DNA of 21,006 bases from an uncultured Spartobacteria bacterium (GTDB taxonomy: Bacteria > Verrucomicrobiota > Verrucomicrobiia > Chthoniobacterales > Terrimicrobiaceae). This document shows, piece by piece, positions 7,332-14,344 of this stretch. The stretch lies in NCBI GenBank assembly GCA_937960895.1, contig CALCJD010000016.1:1-21006 (forward strand). Direction: 5' to 3'. The notes under the pieces were generated by a model, which was not told the origin of the DNA, ran no database searches, and saw nothing but the letters and a program-made list of their open reading frames with translations. Every line of letters starts with the position of its first letter. Within the stretch, counting starts at the first letter, position 1. Both the position numbers and the translations under genes were made by a program.

Positions 7332-7688
7332 AAATTCGTTTTAGCGCCGGAAGGACATGGCGAAGAGGAAATTCAGACCCGTTCATACACGCCGCGTTCG
7401 TGCACGCCTCCCACCGGCCGCAACGCCGCATCGACCTCCGGTAATCACCCCGGCAAGACTCCCCTGCGTTTTCATCTCAATGCCAGTCCAGCAGCCCTCA
7501 CTCCTTAAATAAAGAAAAAAATATCTTTAATTCTTTGAACGCAGGTTGGGCCCCGTCGCCCCCGAGGGGTGTTTCGCAGGAAAGAGCGGAATGGGCGGGA
7601 GGGGGGGAATTGGGAGGGTGGTGTTCTTTCCCTTCACCGCCGCGATTGACTTGCAGGCCACCCGACCCCATTTTGGGGGACTCGCGCA
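7332..7688. promoter_or_regulatory. Divergent intergenic region with an AT-rich dyad
   Basis: These 357 bases between the Rrf2 gene and the phosphatase-GlyA gene hold no convincing gene. A strikingly AT-rich island at 7503-7537 contains AAAGAA (7511-7516) and TTCTTT (7531-7536) as an inverted repeat, and probably carries promoter elements for one or both directions. TTGACT at 7646-7651 could be a -35 box for the plus gene, but the matching -10 (CATTTT) is poor. No riboswitch was recognised. Confidence 0.4.
7666..7678 (+). promoter_or_regulatory. Hairpin CCCCA-TTT-TGGGG overlapping the ribosome binding site
   Basis: The bases ccccattttgggg form a 5-bp stem with a 3-base loop. The 3' arm is part of GGGGGA, the Shine-Dalgarno of the fusion gene, which ends 8 nt before its ATG at 7689. 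Folding of the mRNA here would hide the ribosome binding site. The dyad is seen; a regulatory effect is inferred. Confidence 0.4.
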
Positions 7689-9398
7689 ATGAAGCACGTT
7701 CTGTTTGTTTGCACTGGCAATGTCTGCCGCAGTCCGATGGCCGAGGGGCTTTTTCGCAAGCTCGTGGCCGGGCGCGACGACATTGCGGTCTCTTCGGCCG
7801 GCGTCAGCGCCGGGCGGGGTCAACCCGCCAGCGGGGACGCGGTGCGCGCGCTTCAGCCGCTGGGAATCGATCTTTCCAAGTTTCGCAGCCAGCCGGTTTC
7901 CGAGGAGCTGGTGGAAAAGGCCACGCACATTTTTGTGATGACCCGCGACCACAAGCGGCTGTTGGAGCTTTTTTTCCCCGAGGCCGCCGGCAAGACGTTC
8001 CTTTTGCGCGAATTCGAGGATGGCTCCCCCGACGTTCCCGATCCGATCGGTCTGGGTCGCGCCACCTACGAACGCTGCCGCGACACCATTCAAGCCGCCC
8101 TTCCCGCCATTCTCAAATTCATCGACAGTCACTCCATGCCATCCTCTACCGCACCCACCGACAACCTCGACGCCCTCGCCGGCGTGGATCCGGAAATTGC
8201 CGAAGCCATCCGCAGCGAACGTCACCGTCAGTTCGAGCACGTCGAGCTGATCGCCAGCGAAAACTTCACCAGCAAGGCCGTGATGGAGGCGCAGGGGTCC
8301 TGCCTGACCAACAAATACGCCGAGGGTTATCCCGGACGCCGCTGGTACGGCGGCTGTGAACACGTCGATGTCGTGGAATCCCTCGCCATCGAGCGCGCCA
8401 AAAAACTCTTTGGAGCCGAACACGTCAACGTCCAGCCGCACAGCGGCAGCCAGGCGAACATGGCGGTTTATTTCAGCGTGCTCCAGCCCGGGGACCGCAT
8501 TCTCACCATGGACCTCGCCCATGGCGGCCACCTCACCCACGGCCATCGCGCGAATTTTTCCGGCAAGCTTTATGAGGTCCACCACTACGGAGTGGATCAG
8601 AAGACCGAGCAGATCGACTACGACGCGTTGGCCCGGCAGGCCGAGCAGGTGAAACCCCGCATGATCACCGCCGGCGCCTCCGCCTATCCGCGCACGATCG
8701 ATTTTGCCCGCATGCGGGAGATCGCCGATTCCGTCGGCGCCTATCTCTTCGTCGACATGGCCCACATCGCGGGTCTCGTGGCCGGCGGCGCTCATCCCTC
8801 GCCGATCCCCCACGCCCATTTTGTCACCACCACCACGCACAAGAGCCTGCGCGGTCCGCGCGGGGGCCTGGTGATGTGCAAGGAGGAATTCGCCAAAAAA
8901 CTCGACTCCCAGGCCTTCCCGGGCATCCAGGGCGGTCCGCTCATGCACGTGATCGCCGCCAAGGCCGTCTGTCTGCACGAGGCGCTCCAGCCCTCCTTCC
9001 GGACGTATGCCCACCAGGTCGTCAACAATGCCAAGGCCCTCGCCGCCCGCCTGAACATGCTGGGTTATCGCATCGTGTCCGGCGGCACCGACAACCACCT
9101 CATGCTCGTCGACCTGCGTCCGCAGGGTCTCAACGGCGCCGAGGCCTCCACCGCCCTCGACAAGGCCGCCATCACGGTCAACAAGAACGCCATCCCGTTC
9201 GACACCGAGCCCATCACCAAGACCGGCGGCATCCGCGTCGGCACGCCGGCGATGACCACCCGCGGCATGAAGGAGGAGGACATGATGGAGATCGCCGACC
9301 ACCTGCATGCGGCGCTCCAGGCCCGGAATGATGACGCCGCCCTCGCCAAAATCCGCGAACAGGTCGTCGCGTTCACCAGCCGTTTCCCGCTGCCGTAA
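7689..9398 (+). CDS. Low-molecular-weight protein phosphatase fused to serine hydroxymethyltransferase
   Basis: One uninterrupted frame of 569 residues joins two complete enzymes. Residues 1-148 are a low-molecular-weight phosphatase: loop VCTGNVCRSPMAE (C8, R14) and DPIG with general acid D118. The sequence most resembles the YwlE arginine-phosphatase branch, but the specificity residue, Thr in YwlE, is Val12 here. Residues 150-569 are serine hydroxymethyltransferase, making glycine and methylene-THF from serine: ELIASENF, KYAEGYPGRRWYGG, DMAHIAGL, THKSLRGPRGG with PLP lysine K385, and TGGIRVGTPAMTTRG. The linker is only a few residues. M150 could be an internal start for free GlyA, but no Shine-Dalgarno precedes it. 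In Bacillus, ywlE, rpiB (ywlF), ywlG and glyA are neighbours, so a fusion after loss of the intervening genes is plausible. GGGGGA at 8 nt supports the ATG at 7689. Confidence 0.95.
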   Translation: MKHVLFVCTGNVCRSPMAEGLFRKLVAGRDDIAVSSAGVSAGRGQPASGDAVRALQPLGIDLSKFRSQPVSEELVEKATHIFVMTRDHKRLLELFFPEAAGKTFLLREFEDGSPDVPDPIGLGRATYERCRDTIQAALPAILKFIDSHSMPSSTAPTDNLDALAGVDPEIAEAIRSERHRQFEHVELIASENFTSKAVMEAQGSCLTNKYAEGYPGRRWYGGCEHVDVVESLAIERAKKLFGAEHVNVQPHSGSQANMAVYFSVLQPGDRILTMDLAHGGHLTHGHRANFSGKLYEVHHYGVDQKTEQIDYDALARQAEQVKPRMITAGASAYPRTIDFARMREIADSVGAYLFVDMAHIAGLVAGGAHPSPIPHAHFVTTTTHKSLRGPRGGLVMCKEEFAKKLDSQAFPGIQGGPLMHVIAAKAVCLHEALQPSFRTYAHQVVNNAKALAARLNMLGYRIVSGGTDNHLMLVDLRPQGLNGAEASTALDKAAITVNKNAIPFDTEPITKTGGIRVGTPAMTTRGMKEEDMMEIADHLHAALQARNDDAALAKIREQVVAFTSRFPLP

Positions 9399-9416
9399 CG
9401 GAACGCCCTCGCCTTT

Positions 9417-9470
9417 GGCCCCGTCTTCCCCAGGCGCCAAACGTCCGCGGGACGACGGGGCCTTTCCTTT
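9417..9470 (+). terminator. Rho-independent-type terminator after the fusion gene
   Basis: GGCCCCGTC at 9417-9425 pairs perfectly with GACGGGGCC at 9454-9462, followed by TTTCCTTTT. The 28-base loop contains further GC-rich pairing potential. It begins 19 bp after the stop codon. The T tract is interrupted by CC. Confidence 0.7.
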
Positions 9471-9574
9471 TCCGGTTCCCACGCCCCGGACGGACCGAAA
9501 AGATCCGGAAAAATTTCCTTTCATTTATTCATTATTTCAATTAATTGGATGCCGGGTCGGTTTTTCGGCTTCCG

Positions 9575-9609
9575 TGTCATCCGTTTCGGGGAATTCGAAC
9601 GGCATGACA
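9575..9609. promoter_or_regulatory. Imperfect inverted repeat upstream of the prepilin-type gene
   Basis: TGTCAT-CCGTTTCG (9575-9588) pairs with CGAACGG-c-ATGACA (9596-9609), giving 13 bp with two single-base bulges and a 7-base loop. It lies 38 bp before the ATG at 9647 and downstream of an AT-rich stretch (9520-9548) that could hold the promoter. It could be an operator or a leader hairpin. Confidence 0.45.
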
Positions 9610-9646
9610 GGTTCCCTGAAAACGAGTACCCACCACAAGAAGCACC

Positions 9647-10513
9647 ATGAAGCACGTTGTTTGCAGAACCTGGAGAAGGGGGGAACGTTGGCCGCGGGCG
9701 ATCCGGGAGAGGCCTTTTGTTCTTTCCGCGCCCCCCGGAGCGTTCACCCTCGTGGAAACACTCATCGTGGTGGCGGCGATCGGCCTTCTCGCCGCTTTGC
9801 TTGTTCCCAGCGCGCACCGTTCCCTCGACAAAAGCAAAAGCGCCGCCTGCGTGGTCAAGCTTCGCACGCTGGGAACGGCCATGCTGAGTTATGAAGCCGA
9901 CAATCACCACTTCATCCCCGGAGACGATGCGGCCTTCGGAAATCCCGACAATCTGACCTGGCTCTCGGCCCTCCGCGACTACTGCGATCTCGACGCCGTG
10001 CGCAGCTGCCCCGCGGCGCCCCATCCGGGTGGGAACGATTTGAAAAACGCCGACGGCAACAAGTGGGGAAGCCACCGACATGCCTGGGCTCTCAACGAGG
10101 GATCGTGGCTGAAGACACCCGGGGACGCCGGATACAGCAGCTACGGATTAAACATGTGGACGCGGCGTTCCTTCATGGACAACGCGACGATGGAACGGGA
10201 ACGGGCCAGCCTGGGTTCCTCCCGGGTGGACGACATCTCAAAGATTCCCATGATGATGGACGCGCGCTGGGAAGGACTCTGGCCGGTGGACACCGATCCC
10301 GTACCTCCGGCCGGCTCCATGAAGGACCGAAAGGAAATTCCCATGAACGGTGCCAACTGGCGCATGGTGGACAATCTGGCCATGCGCCGCCACGGGAACG
10401 GGGTCAACATCTGTTTCATGGACGGCAGCGTGCGCTTCGTGCCGATCAATGAACTCTGGACGCTGAAGTGGAACCGGAACTACGAACCCCCGGGACCCGT
10501 GAATCTCGACTGA
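9647..10513 (+). CDS. Prepilin-type protein with H-X9-DG motif
   Basis: This 288-residue protein has a leader of about 31 residues rich in Arg, then AFTLVETLIVVAAIGLLAALLVP, a type IV pilin/pseudopilin N-terminal helix. F33 is the likely first mature residue and E37 the conserved Glu5. Near the C-terminus, H249 and D259-G260 in HGNGVNICFMDG make the H-X9-DG motif of prepilin-type proteins that are multiplied in Planctomycetota, Lentisphaerota and Verrucomicrobiota. The middle is a soluble domain of unknown role. The gene is solitary: no pilus or type II secretion assembly genes are near. It is probably processed by a prepilin peptidase and exposed outside the inner membrane. The start at 9647 has only a weak Shine-Dalgarno. 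Family call firm, function unknown. Confidence 0.88.
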   Translation: MKHVVCRTWRRGERWPRAIRERPFVLSAPPGAFTLVETLIVVAAIGLLAALLVPSAHRSLDKSKSAACVVKLRTLGTAMLSYEADNHHFIPGDDAAFGNPDNLTWLSALRDYCDLDAVRSCPAAPHPGGNDLKNADGNKWGSHRHAWALNEGSWLKTPGDAGYSSYGLNMWTRRSFMDNATMERERASLGSSRVDDISKIPMMMDARWEGLWPVDTDPVPPAGSMKDRKEIPMNGANWRMVDNLAMRRHGNGVNICFMDGSVRFVPINELWTLKWNRNYEPPGPVNLD

Positions 10514-10526
10514 GCCCCGCGCCCGG

Positions 10527-10545
10527 CCGGACCTCATCCGTCCGG
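10527..10545. terminator. Hairpin between convergent genes
   Basis: CCGGAC (10527-10532) pairs with GTCCGG (10540-10545) around a 7-base loop, within the 41-bp gap between the convergent prepilin and kinase-MurQ stop codons. There is no T tract on either side, so it may stop transcription only weakly or act as an mRNA 3'-end stabiliser. Confidence 0.35.
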
Positions 10546-10554
10546 GCCAACCAA

Positions 10555-12249
10555 TCATCCGTCCCCGCGCCGGAGGGGATCCTTGGATTCCAGAGCCGCG
10601 CGGAGTTGAAATCCGTTTTGCTTCAGAAGCTCCCTCGCAGACTCCTCAGGCATCCGGCGCAGTGAGGAAAGAATCCTCACGGCCCGCTCGCGGAGTTTTT
10701 CATTGTTGCAATCGAGGTCGATCATTTCGCCTTCGCGCACCTTGCCCAACAGCACCATGGCGACGGTGGAGAGGGCGTTGAGAACCTTTTTTGTGGCGGT
10801 GCCCGCCTTCATCCGGGTGGAACCCGCGATGGGCTCGGCCCCGCTTTCCAGGCGGATGGACAGATCGGCCACCCCGGCTTCGACGGGATTTTCATGAACC
10901 AGAATCGTCGCCGCGCCCCGGCTTCGGGCAAAGGCGAGGGCGGACCGGACGAAATACGCCGTGGCACTGGCGGTGATGCCCACCACAAGGTCGCCCGCCT
11001 GCAGACCGGCGAGAATCAGATCCGGCACCGAGGAAACATCCTCCTCGCCGCCCCCCTCGATCGTGAGGGCGGCGTCACTCACCCCGCCGGCGATGATGGC
11101 CTGAAAATGCCGGCGCTCCACGCCGAACGTGCAGGGAATTTCCACCGCATCCAGGGCGCCAAGGCGGCCGCTTGTTCCCGCGCCGACATAAAAGACGCGT
11201 CCGTTCCTGCGCACGGTGTCGGCCACCAGCGACGCCCCCCGGGCAAGGGCCTCGGCCTGGGATGAAAGGCGGCCGGCCGCGGCCGCCTCCTCCTCGCACA
11301 ACCGGGCCGCAATCGCGACCGGCGACCGGGTTTCCATCCCCGCGAGGAATCCTCCCCGTTCCGTGCCCAGGCCGCGAAAGGACTTTTTTGCCCGCCCCTG
11401 AAGGGCGTGTGCATTCCCCCTCGCCAACGTCAGTGTGCCTTCCAAGATCACCTGATTGGCCCGGTCCACCGGCACAAGCGAGACGGACGCCGCCCTCGGC
11501 AGCAGGCGGGCCGGAACGGCCTTTTTCAGTTCGGAAAGCCAATCAATCCCGGTGCCCTGCAGGGCGTCCACGCCGCCCCCTCCGAGCAGGACCGTGTCGA
11601 GTTGAAACAGGTTCACCGCCGTGGCGATGGCGGCGGATAGCCGGCCGAGGTAGGCGGCGAGTCCGGAGGTTCCTTCGGAAAAAACGCCCTCCTCCGAGGC
11701 CCGCACGGCGCTCACCATGGCGTTGAAATCGCCATCGGCGCACAGAATGGCCCCCAGATGAATCAGTCGCCGGTTGGGACGCCACCAACGTCCGTCGCGC
11801 GCCATGGCAAATCCCAGACCCGTGCCAAGAACAAGGGCGCCCACCGCCCCTTGGTCGGGCACGAGATGCCGGACGGCGGCCCCAAGCAAAAACGCTTCCG
11901 CATCATTGATCAGGGTGACCGGACAGGAGAGCCGGGCCTCCAGACGATCCCCCCATGGAGTGGATCCCATCACGCCGAGATGCGCGCCGGCGCAAAGATA
12001 CCGTTTTCCCTGGGCGTCCACCTCACCCGCCGTGGCGGCCACGATTGCCCGGATGGACCCGCCGCCGGCCAGTTCCCGGCAAAAGGCGGCCACGGCGGCG
12101 GCAAACCCGTCGGCATCGCGTGAGCCTTCCAGCGGCGTGCGGATACGTCGCACATTCCGGACGGGAAACGGCGTCTCTTCCGGCCACGGGGACGCGCATC
12201 CCTTCATCCAGGTTCCTCCCAGATCCAACGCCAAAATGACTTCGTTCAT
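10555..12249 (-). CDS. ROK-type sugar kinase fused to a MurQ-like SIS etherase domain
   Basis: The frame encodes 564 residues. The N-terminal half (about 1-285) is an ASKHA kinase of ROK type: phosphate loop LALDLGGTWMKG, catalytic Asp in LINDAEAFLLGAA (D116), LVLGTGLGFAM and LLGGGGVDAL. The Cys-rich zinc motif of typical ROK kinases is absent. The C-terminal half (about 293-564) is MurQ-like: YVGAGTSGRLGALDAVEIP, IIAGG, GSTRMKAGTATKKVLNALS and the block ending LGKVREGEMIDLDCNNEKLRER. E370 aligns with the acid Glu83 of E. coli MurQ. The second Glu (Glu114) is displaced: Gly stands at the exact distance and E402-E403 follow, and the MurQ SGRT stretch is SATA here. It may phosphorylate GlcNAc or MurNAc and process the phosphosugar, or the SIS half may regulate the kinase as in GKRP. 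It overlaps GH89 by ATGA. Confidence 0.88.
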   Translation of the reverse strand: MNEVILALDLGGTWMKGCASPWPEETPFPVRNVRRIRTPLEGSRDADGFAAAVAAFCRELAGGGSIRAIVAATAGEVDAQGKRYLCAGAHLGVMGSTPWGDRLEARLSCPVTLINDAEAFLLGAAVRHLVPDQGAVGALVLGTGLGFAMARDGRWWRPNRRLIHLGAILCADGDFNAMVSAVRASEEGVFSEGTSGLAAYLGRLSAAIATAVNLFQLDTVLLGGGGVDALQGTGIDWLSELKKAVPARLLPRAASVSLVPVDRANQVILEGTLTLARGNAHALQGRAKKSFRGLGTERGGFLAGMETRSPVAIAARLCEEEAAAAGRLSSQAEALARGASLVADTVRRNGRVFYVGAGTSGRLGALDAVEIPCTFGVERRHFQAIIAGGVSDAALTIEGGGEEDVSSVPDLILAGLQAGDLVVGITASATAYFVRSALAFARSRGAATILVHENPVEAGVADLSIRLESGAEPIAGSTRMKAGTATKKVLNALSTVAMVLLGKVREGEMIDLDCNNEKLRERAVRILSSLRRMPEESARELLKQNGFQLRAALESKDPLRRGDG

Positions 12250-14336
12250 CGGAGATCAGCCCGATACTTGTTCCACAAATGGCGGGAGGCGGCCACCGTT
12301 TCCTGCCGGGGAAGATCGCGCGGGTCGGCCGTGAGGATCCATTCCCTCTCCCATGCAATCATTTGGGACCGATACACCCCGGGATCGGGCGAACGACCGT
12401 CCGCCCAGGCCTCCCGGACAAAGGCAAACCAGCGCTCCCAGCGGGGACGGTAAAATTCCGCCACGAGGCCCGACCATTCCTTCCGCGCATAATCCCGCAA
12501 TTCCTCCGCCCGGCCGTCGCCCCAGAGCGTCAGCTGTCGAAGGGCACCCTGACGCAGCCGCGCGCGTTCCTCCTCGGTTTCTCCCCACCGCACGGCGGAG
12601 GCAATCCACGGTTCCACACAGAAGGCCGGGTGACAGGCAAGCAGCATCGCAAAATCCCCGAGCAACTCCCGAATGCGCCCGGCGAGTTTTGCGAACGTTT
12701 CCCCATCCTGCGCCGCGATCGCATTCTGCAGATCCGCTTTCCAGCGATTGCCCAAGTTCGAAAGGACCTGGCGTCCCACGTGCAGAAGATCGAAACAATA
12801 CGTCTCTTCAGCCGACAATTCTTCCGATGCCTCGAGAAGCAGGAACCAGGCGCGATTGGTCGCCACGACTTCCTTTTCGGGCAGAAGTTGCACCGGAATC
12901 GTGGGACAACGGACCAGTCCGGAATCCTCGATGCGGGCGCGTGCATAAACGGTTTCGGCCAGCACGGCCCAGGCTTCGGAGGTCGAAGCCAGATCCCGGC
13001 CGTAGCGACGGGCGGCAAACATCCGTCCCCAGGCGGCGGGGTTCTCCCCGTCATTTTCCCAGGGTCTTTCGAAGAGGAAGTCGTAGGCGGCGGGATTCTG
13101 ACACAGGCCCTCGTTCACCATGCCGATCCCGCAAAGGTTTTTTGCCAGCGGATCCCGGCGCGCCTCCTCCAAGCCGCGCCCGTTGACCTCCAGGGCTCCG
13201 GTCAGAACCACGTTCTGTCCAAAACTCTGGACGTTGCACCAGATCCAGGGCTTGCCGTGGAAGGCGTCGGTCTCGCGCCACATCGGATGGGACTCGCAAT
13301 ACAGATCCAGCAGGAGGAGCCGGTCCTGTGGCACCGCATCGAGAAAGGCCTTGAGCCGCGGCGCGGTCCAGAACGCCTTCTGAAAATGAAACGGCCAGCC
13401 TTGCAAAATCCAGGTGGCCTCGGGATCACTTGTCGCGATGCCGGACCAGATGGCCCGCGCCAGTCTGGCAAGATATTCCGGTTCTCCGGATGGCGGCACC
13501 ATTTCAATGAACGGATCGACCGCATAGAGGTGGTTCGTGCCAAAGAGGCGCTTTTGCTCCTCCAGAAACAGGGCGGCCACTTTGGAAAAAAGCGGATCCA
13601 GCGGATCGAGCAAATACGTTTCCCACTCGAGCCAGCGGATTTTCTGCACCGAGGCTTCGGGAAACAACCTGACGACGGCCGGCGGAACATGACCCGAAAA
13701 ACCCTGGAGAACCGGCCTCATGCCGAGTTCACGCTGACGGTTCAAAATCCGGCGGCCGAGGTCTTCGTGTTCCGGAATCCAACGGGAGGGCAACGGACCG
13801 GTCCAACCATCGAGGCATCCCATCCATCCGAAAGGCAGATAGGCCGGACCGGGCAGAAACTCCTCAAGGTCCTTGCCGGACAGTCCGAGCGCACGACCCA
13901 CGTTTTGCCAGACCGCTTCCTGTCCCGTGACGGAAAGCGGCATGTTCACTCCGTGCAACGCCATCCAGTCGATCAGGAACTCCCATTGCTCCCAGCGCCA
14001 GAAGGCCAGCGAATAGCTGAAGCAACAATAGTTGAGAAAATACCGGTGCTCCGCCCAGGCGGTCCGTCGCACGACGGGCCCGGGCAGGGCCGGCAGCTCC
14101 GCCACGCGCCCCAAATGGGATCCGTGCCAGGACACGTGCGCGCCCGCACAGCGGGAAAGATACCACGAAAGACCGGCGCCGAGGGCGGGACCGTCCGATC
14201 CCCGGACGTTCACCCGTGCTCCCTCATGACGCAATTCGAACGTGTGAGGGGGCAATCCGCCGTCCTGCAGGAAAGAAAACTTCGTCGCGTGGCCACCCAG
14301 CACACGGGACGCCAGGGCGGTAAGGGCTTCTTCCAT
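12246..14336 (-). CDS. GH89 alpha-N-acetylglucosaminidase, apparently cytoplasmic
   Basis: This 696-residue enzyme matches the NAGLU family, which removes terminal alpha-linked GlcNAc. An N-terminal alpha/beta part (about 1-85) is followed by the barrel opening RYFLNYCCFSYSLAFWRWEQWEFLIDWMALHGVN. The acid is probably E278 in DPFIEMVPPSGEPEYLA and the nucleophile E409 in GIGMVNEGLCQNPAAYDF, by similarity to the human and clostridial enzymes. The C-terminal helical domain includes FAARRYG and YCFDLLHVGRQVLSN. The N-terminus (MEEALTALASRVLGG) has no signal peptide, unlike many secreted GH89 proteins, so it should act on imported oligosaccharides. The ATG at 14336 lies 8 bp after the stop of the lipoprotein gene, and its own stop overlaps the kinase-MurQ start. 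Family assignment is firm; location is inferred. Confidence 0.94.
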   Translation of the reverse strand: MEEALTALASRVLGGHATKFSFLQDGGLPPHTFELRHEGARVNVRGSDGPALGAGLSWYLSRCAGAHVSWHGSHLGRVAELPALPGPVVRRTAWAEHRYFLNYCCFSYSLAFWRWEQWEFLIDWMALHGVNMPLSVTGQEAVWQNVGRALGLSGKDLEEFLPGPAYLPFGWMGCLDGWTGPLPSRWIPEHEDLGRRILNRQRELGMRPVLQGFSGHVPPAVVRLFPEASVQKIRWLEWETYLLDPLDPLFSKVAALFLEEQKRLFGTNHLYAVDPFIEMVPPSGEPEYLARLARAIWSGIATSDPEATWILQGWPFHFQKAFWTAPRLKAFLDAVPQDRLLLLDLYCESHPMWRETDAFHGKPWIWCNVQSFGQNVVLTGALEVNGRGLEEARRDPLAKNLCGIGMVNEGLCQNPAAYDFLFERPWENDGENPAAWGRMFAARRYGRDLASTSEAWAVLAETVYARARIEDSGLVRCPTIPVQLLPEKEVVATNRAWFLLLEASEELSAEETYCFDLLHVGRQVLSNLGNRWKADLQNAIAAQDGETFAKLAGRIRELLGDFAMLLACHPAFCVEPWIASAVRWGETEEERARLRQGALRQLTLWGDGRAEELRDYARKEWSGLVAEFYRPRWERWFAFVREAWADGRSPDPGVYRSQMIAWEREWILTADPRDLPRQETVAASRHLWNKYRADLR

Positions 14337-14344
14337 AAATTCGT

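Noticed and set aside
8136..9398. Separate glyA gene starting at the internal ATG at 8136
   Set aside because: No Shine-Dalgarno precedes it and the upstream phosphatase frame continues without a stop, so a fusion is the simpler reading; a minor internal start cannot be excluded.
7527..9524. Minus-strand open frame of 665 codons opposite the phosphatase-GlyA gene
   Set aside because: It is a GC-rich shadow; the plus strand carries two enzymes with full catalytic motifs.
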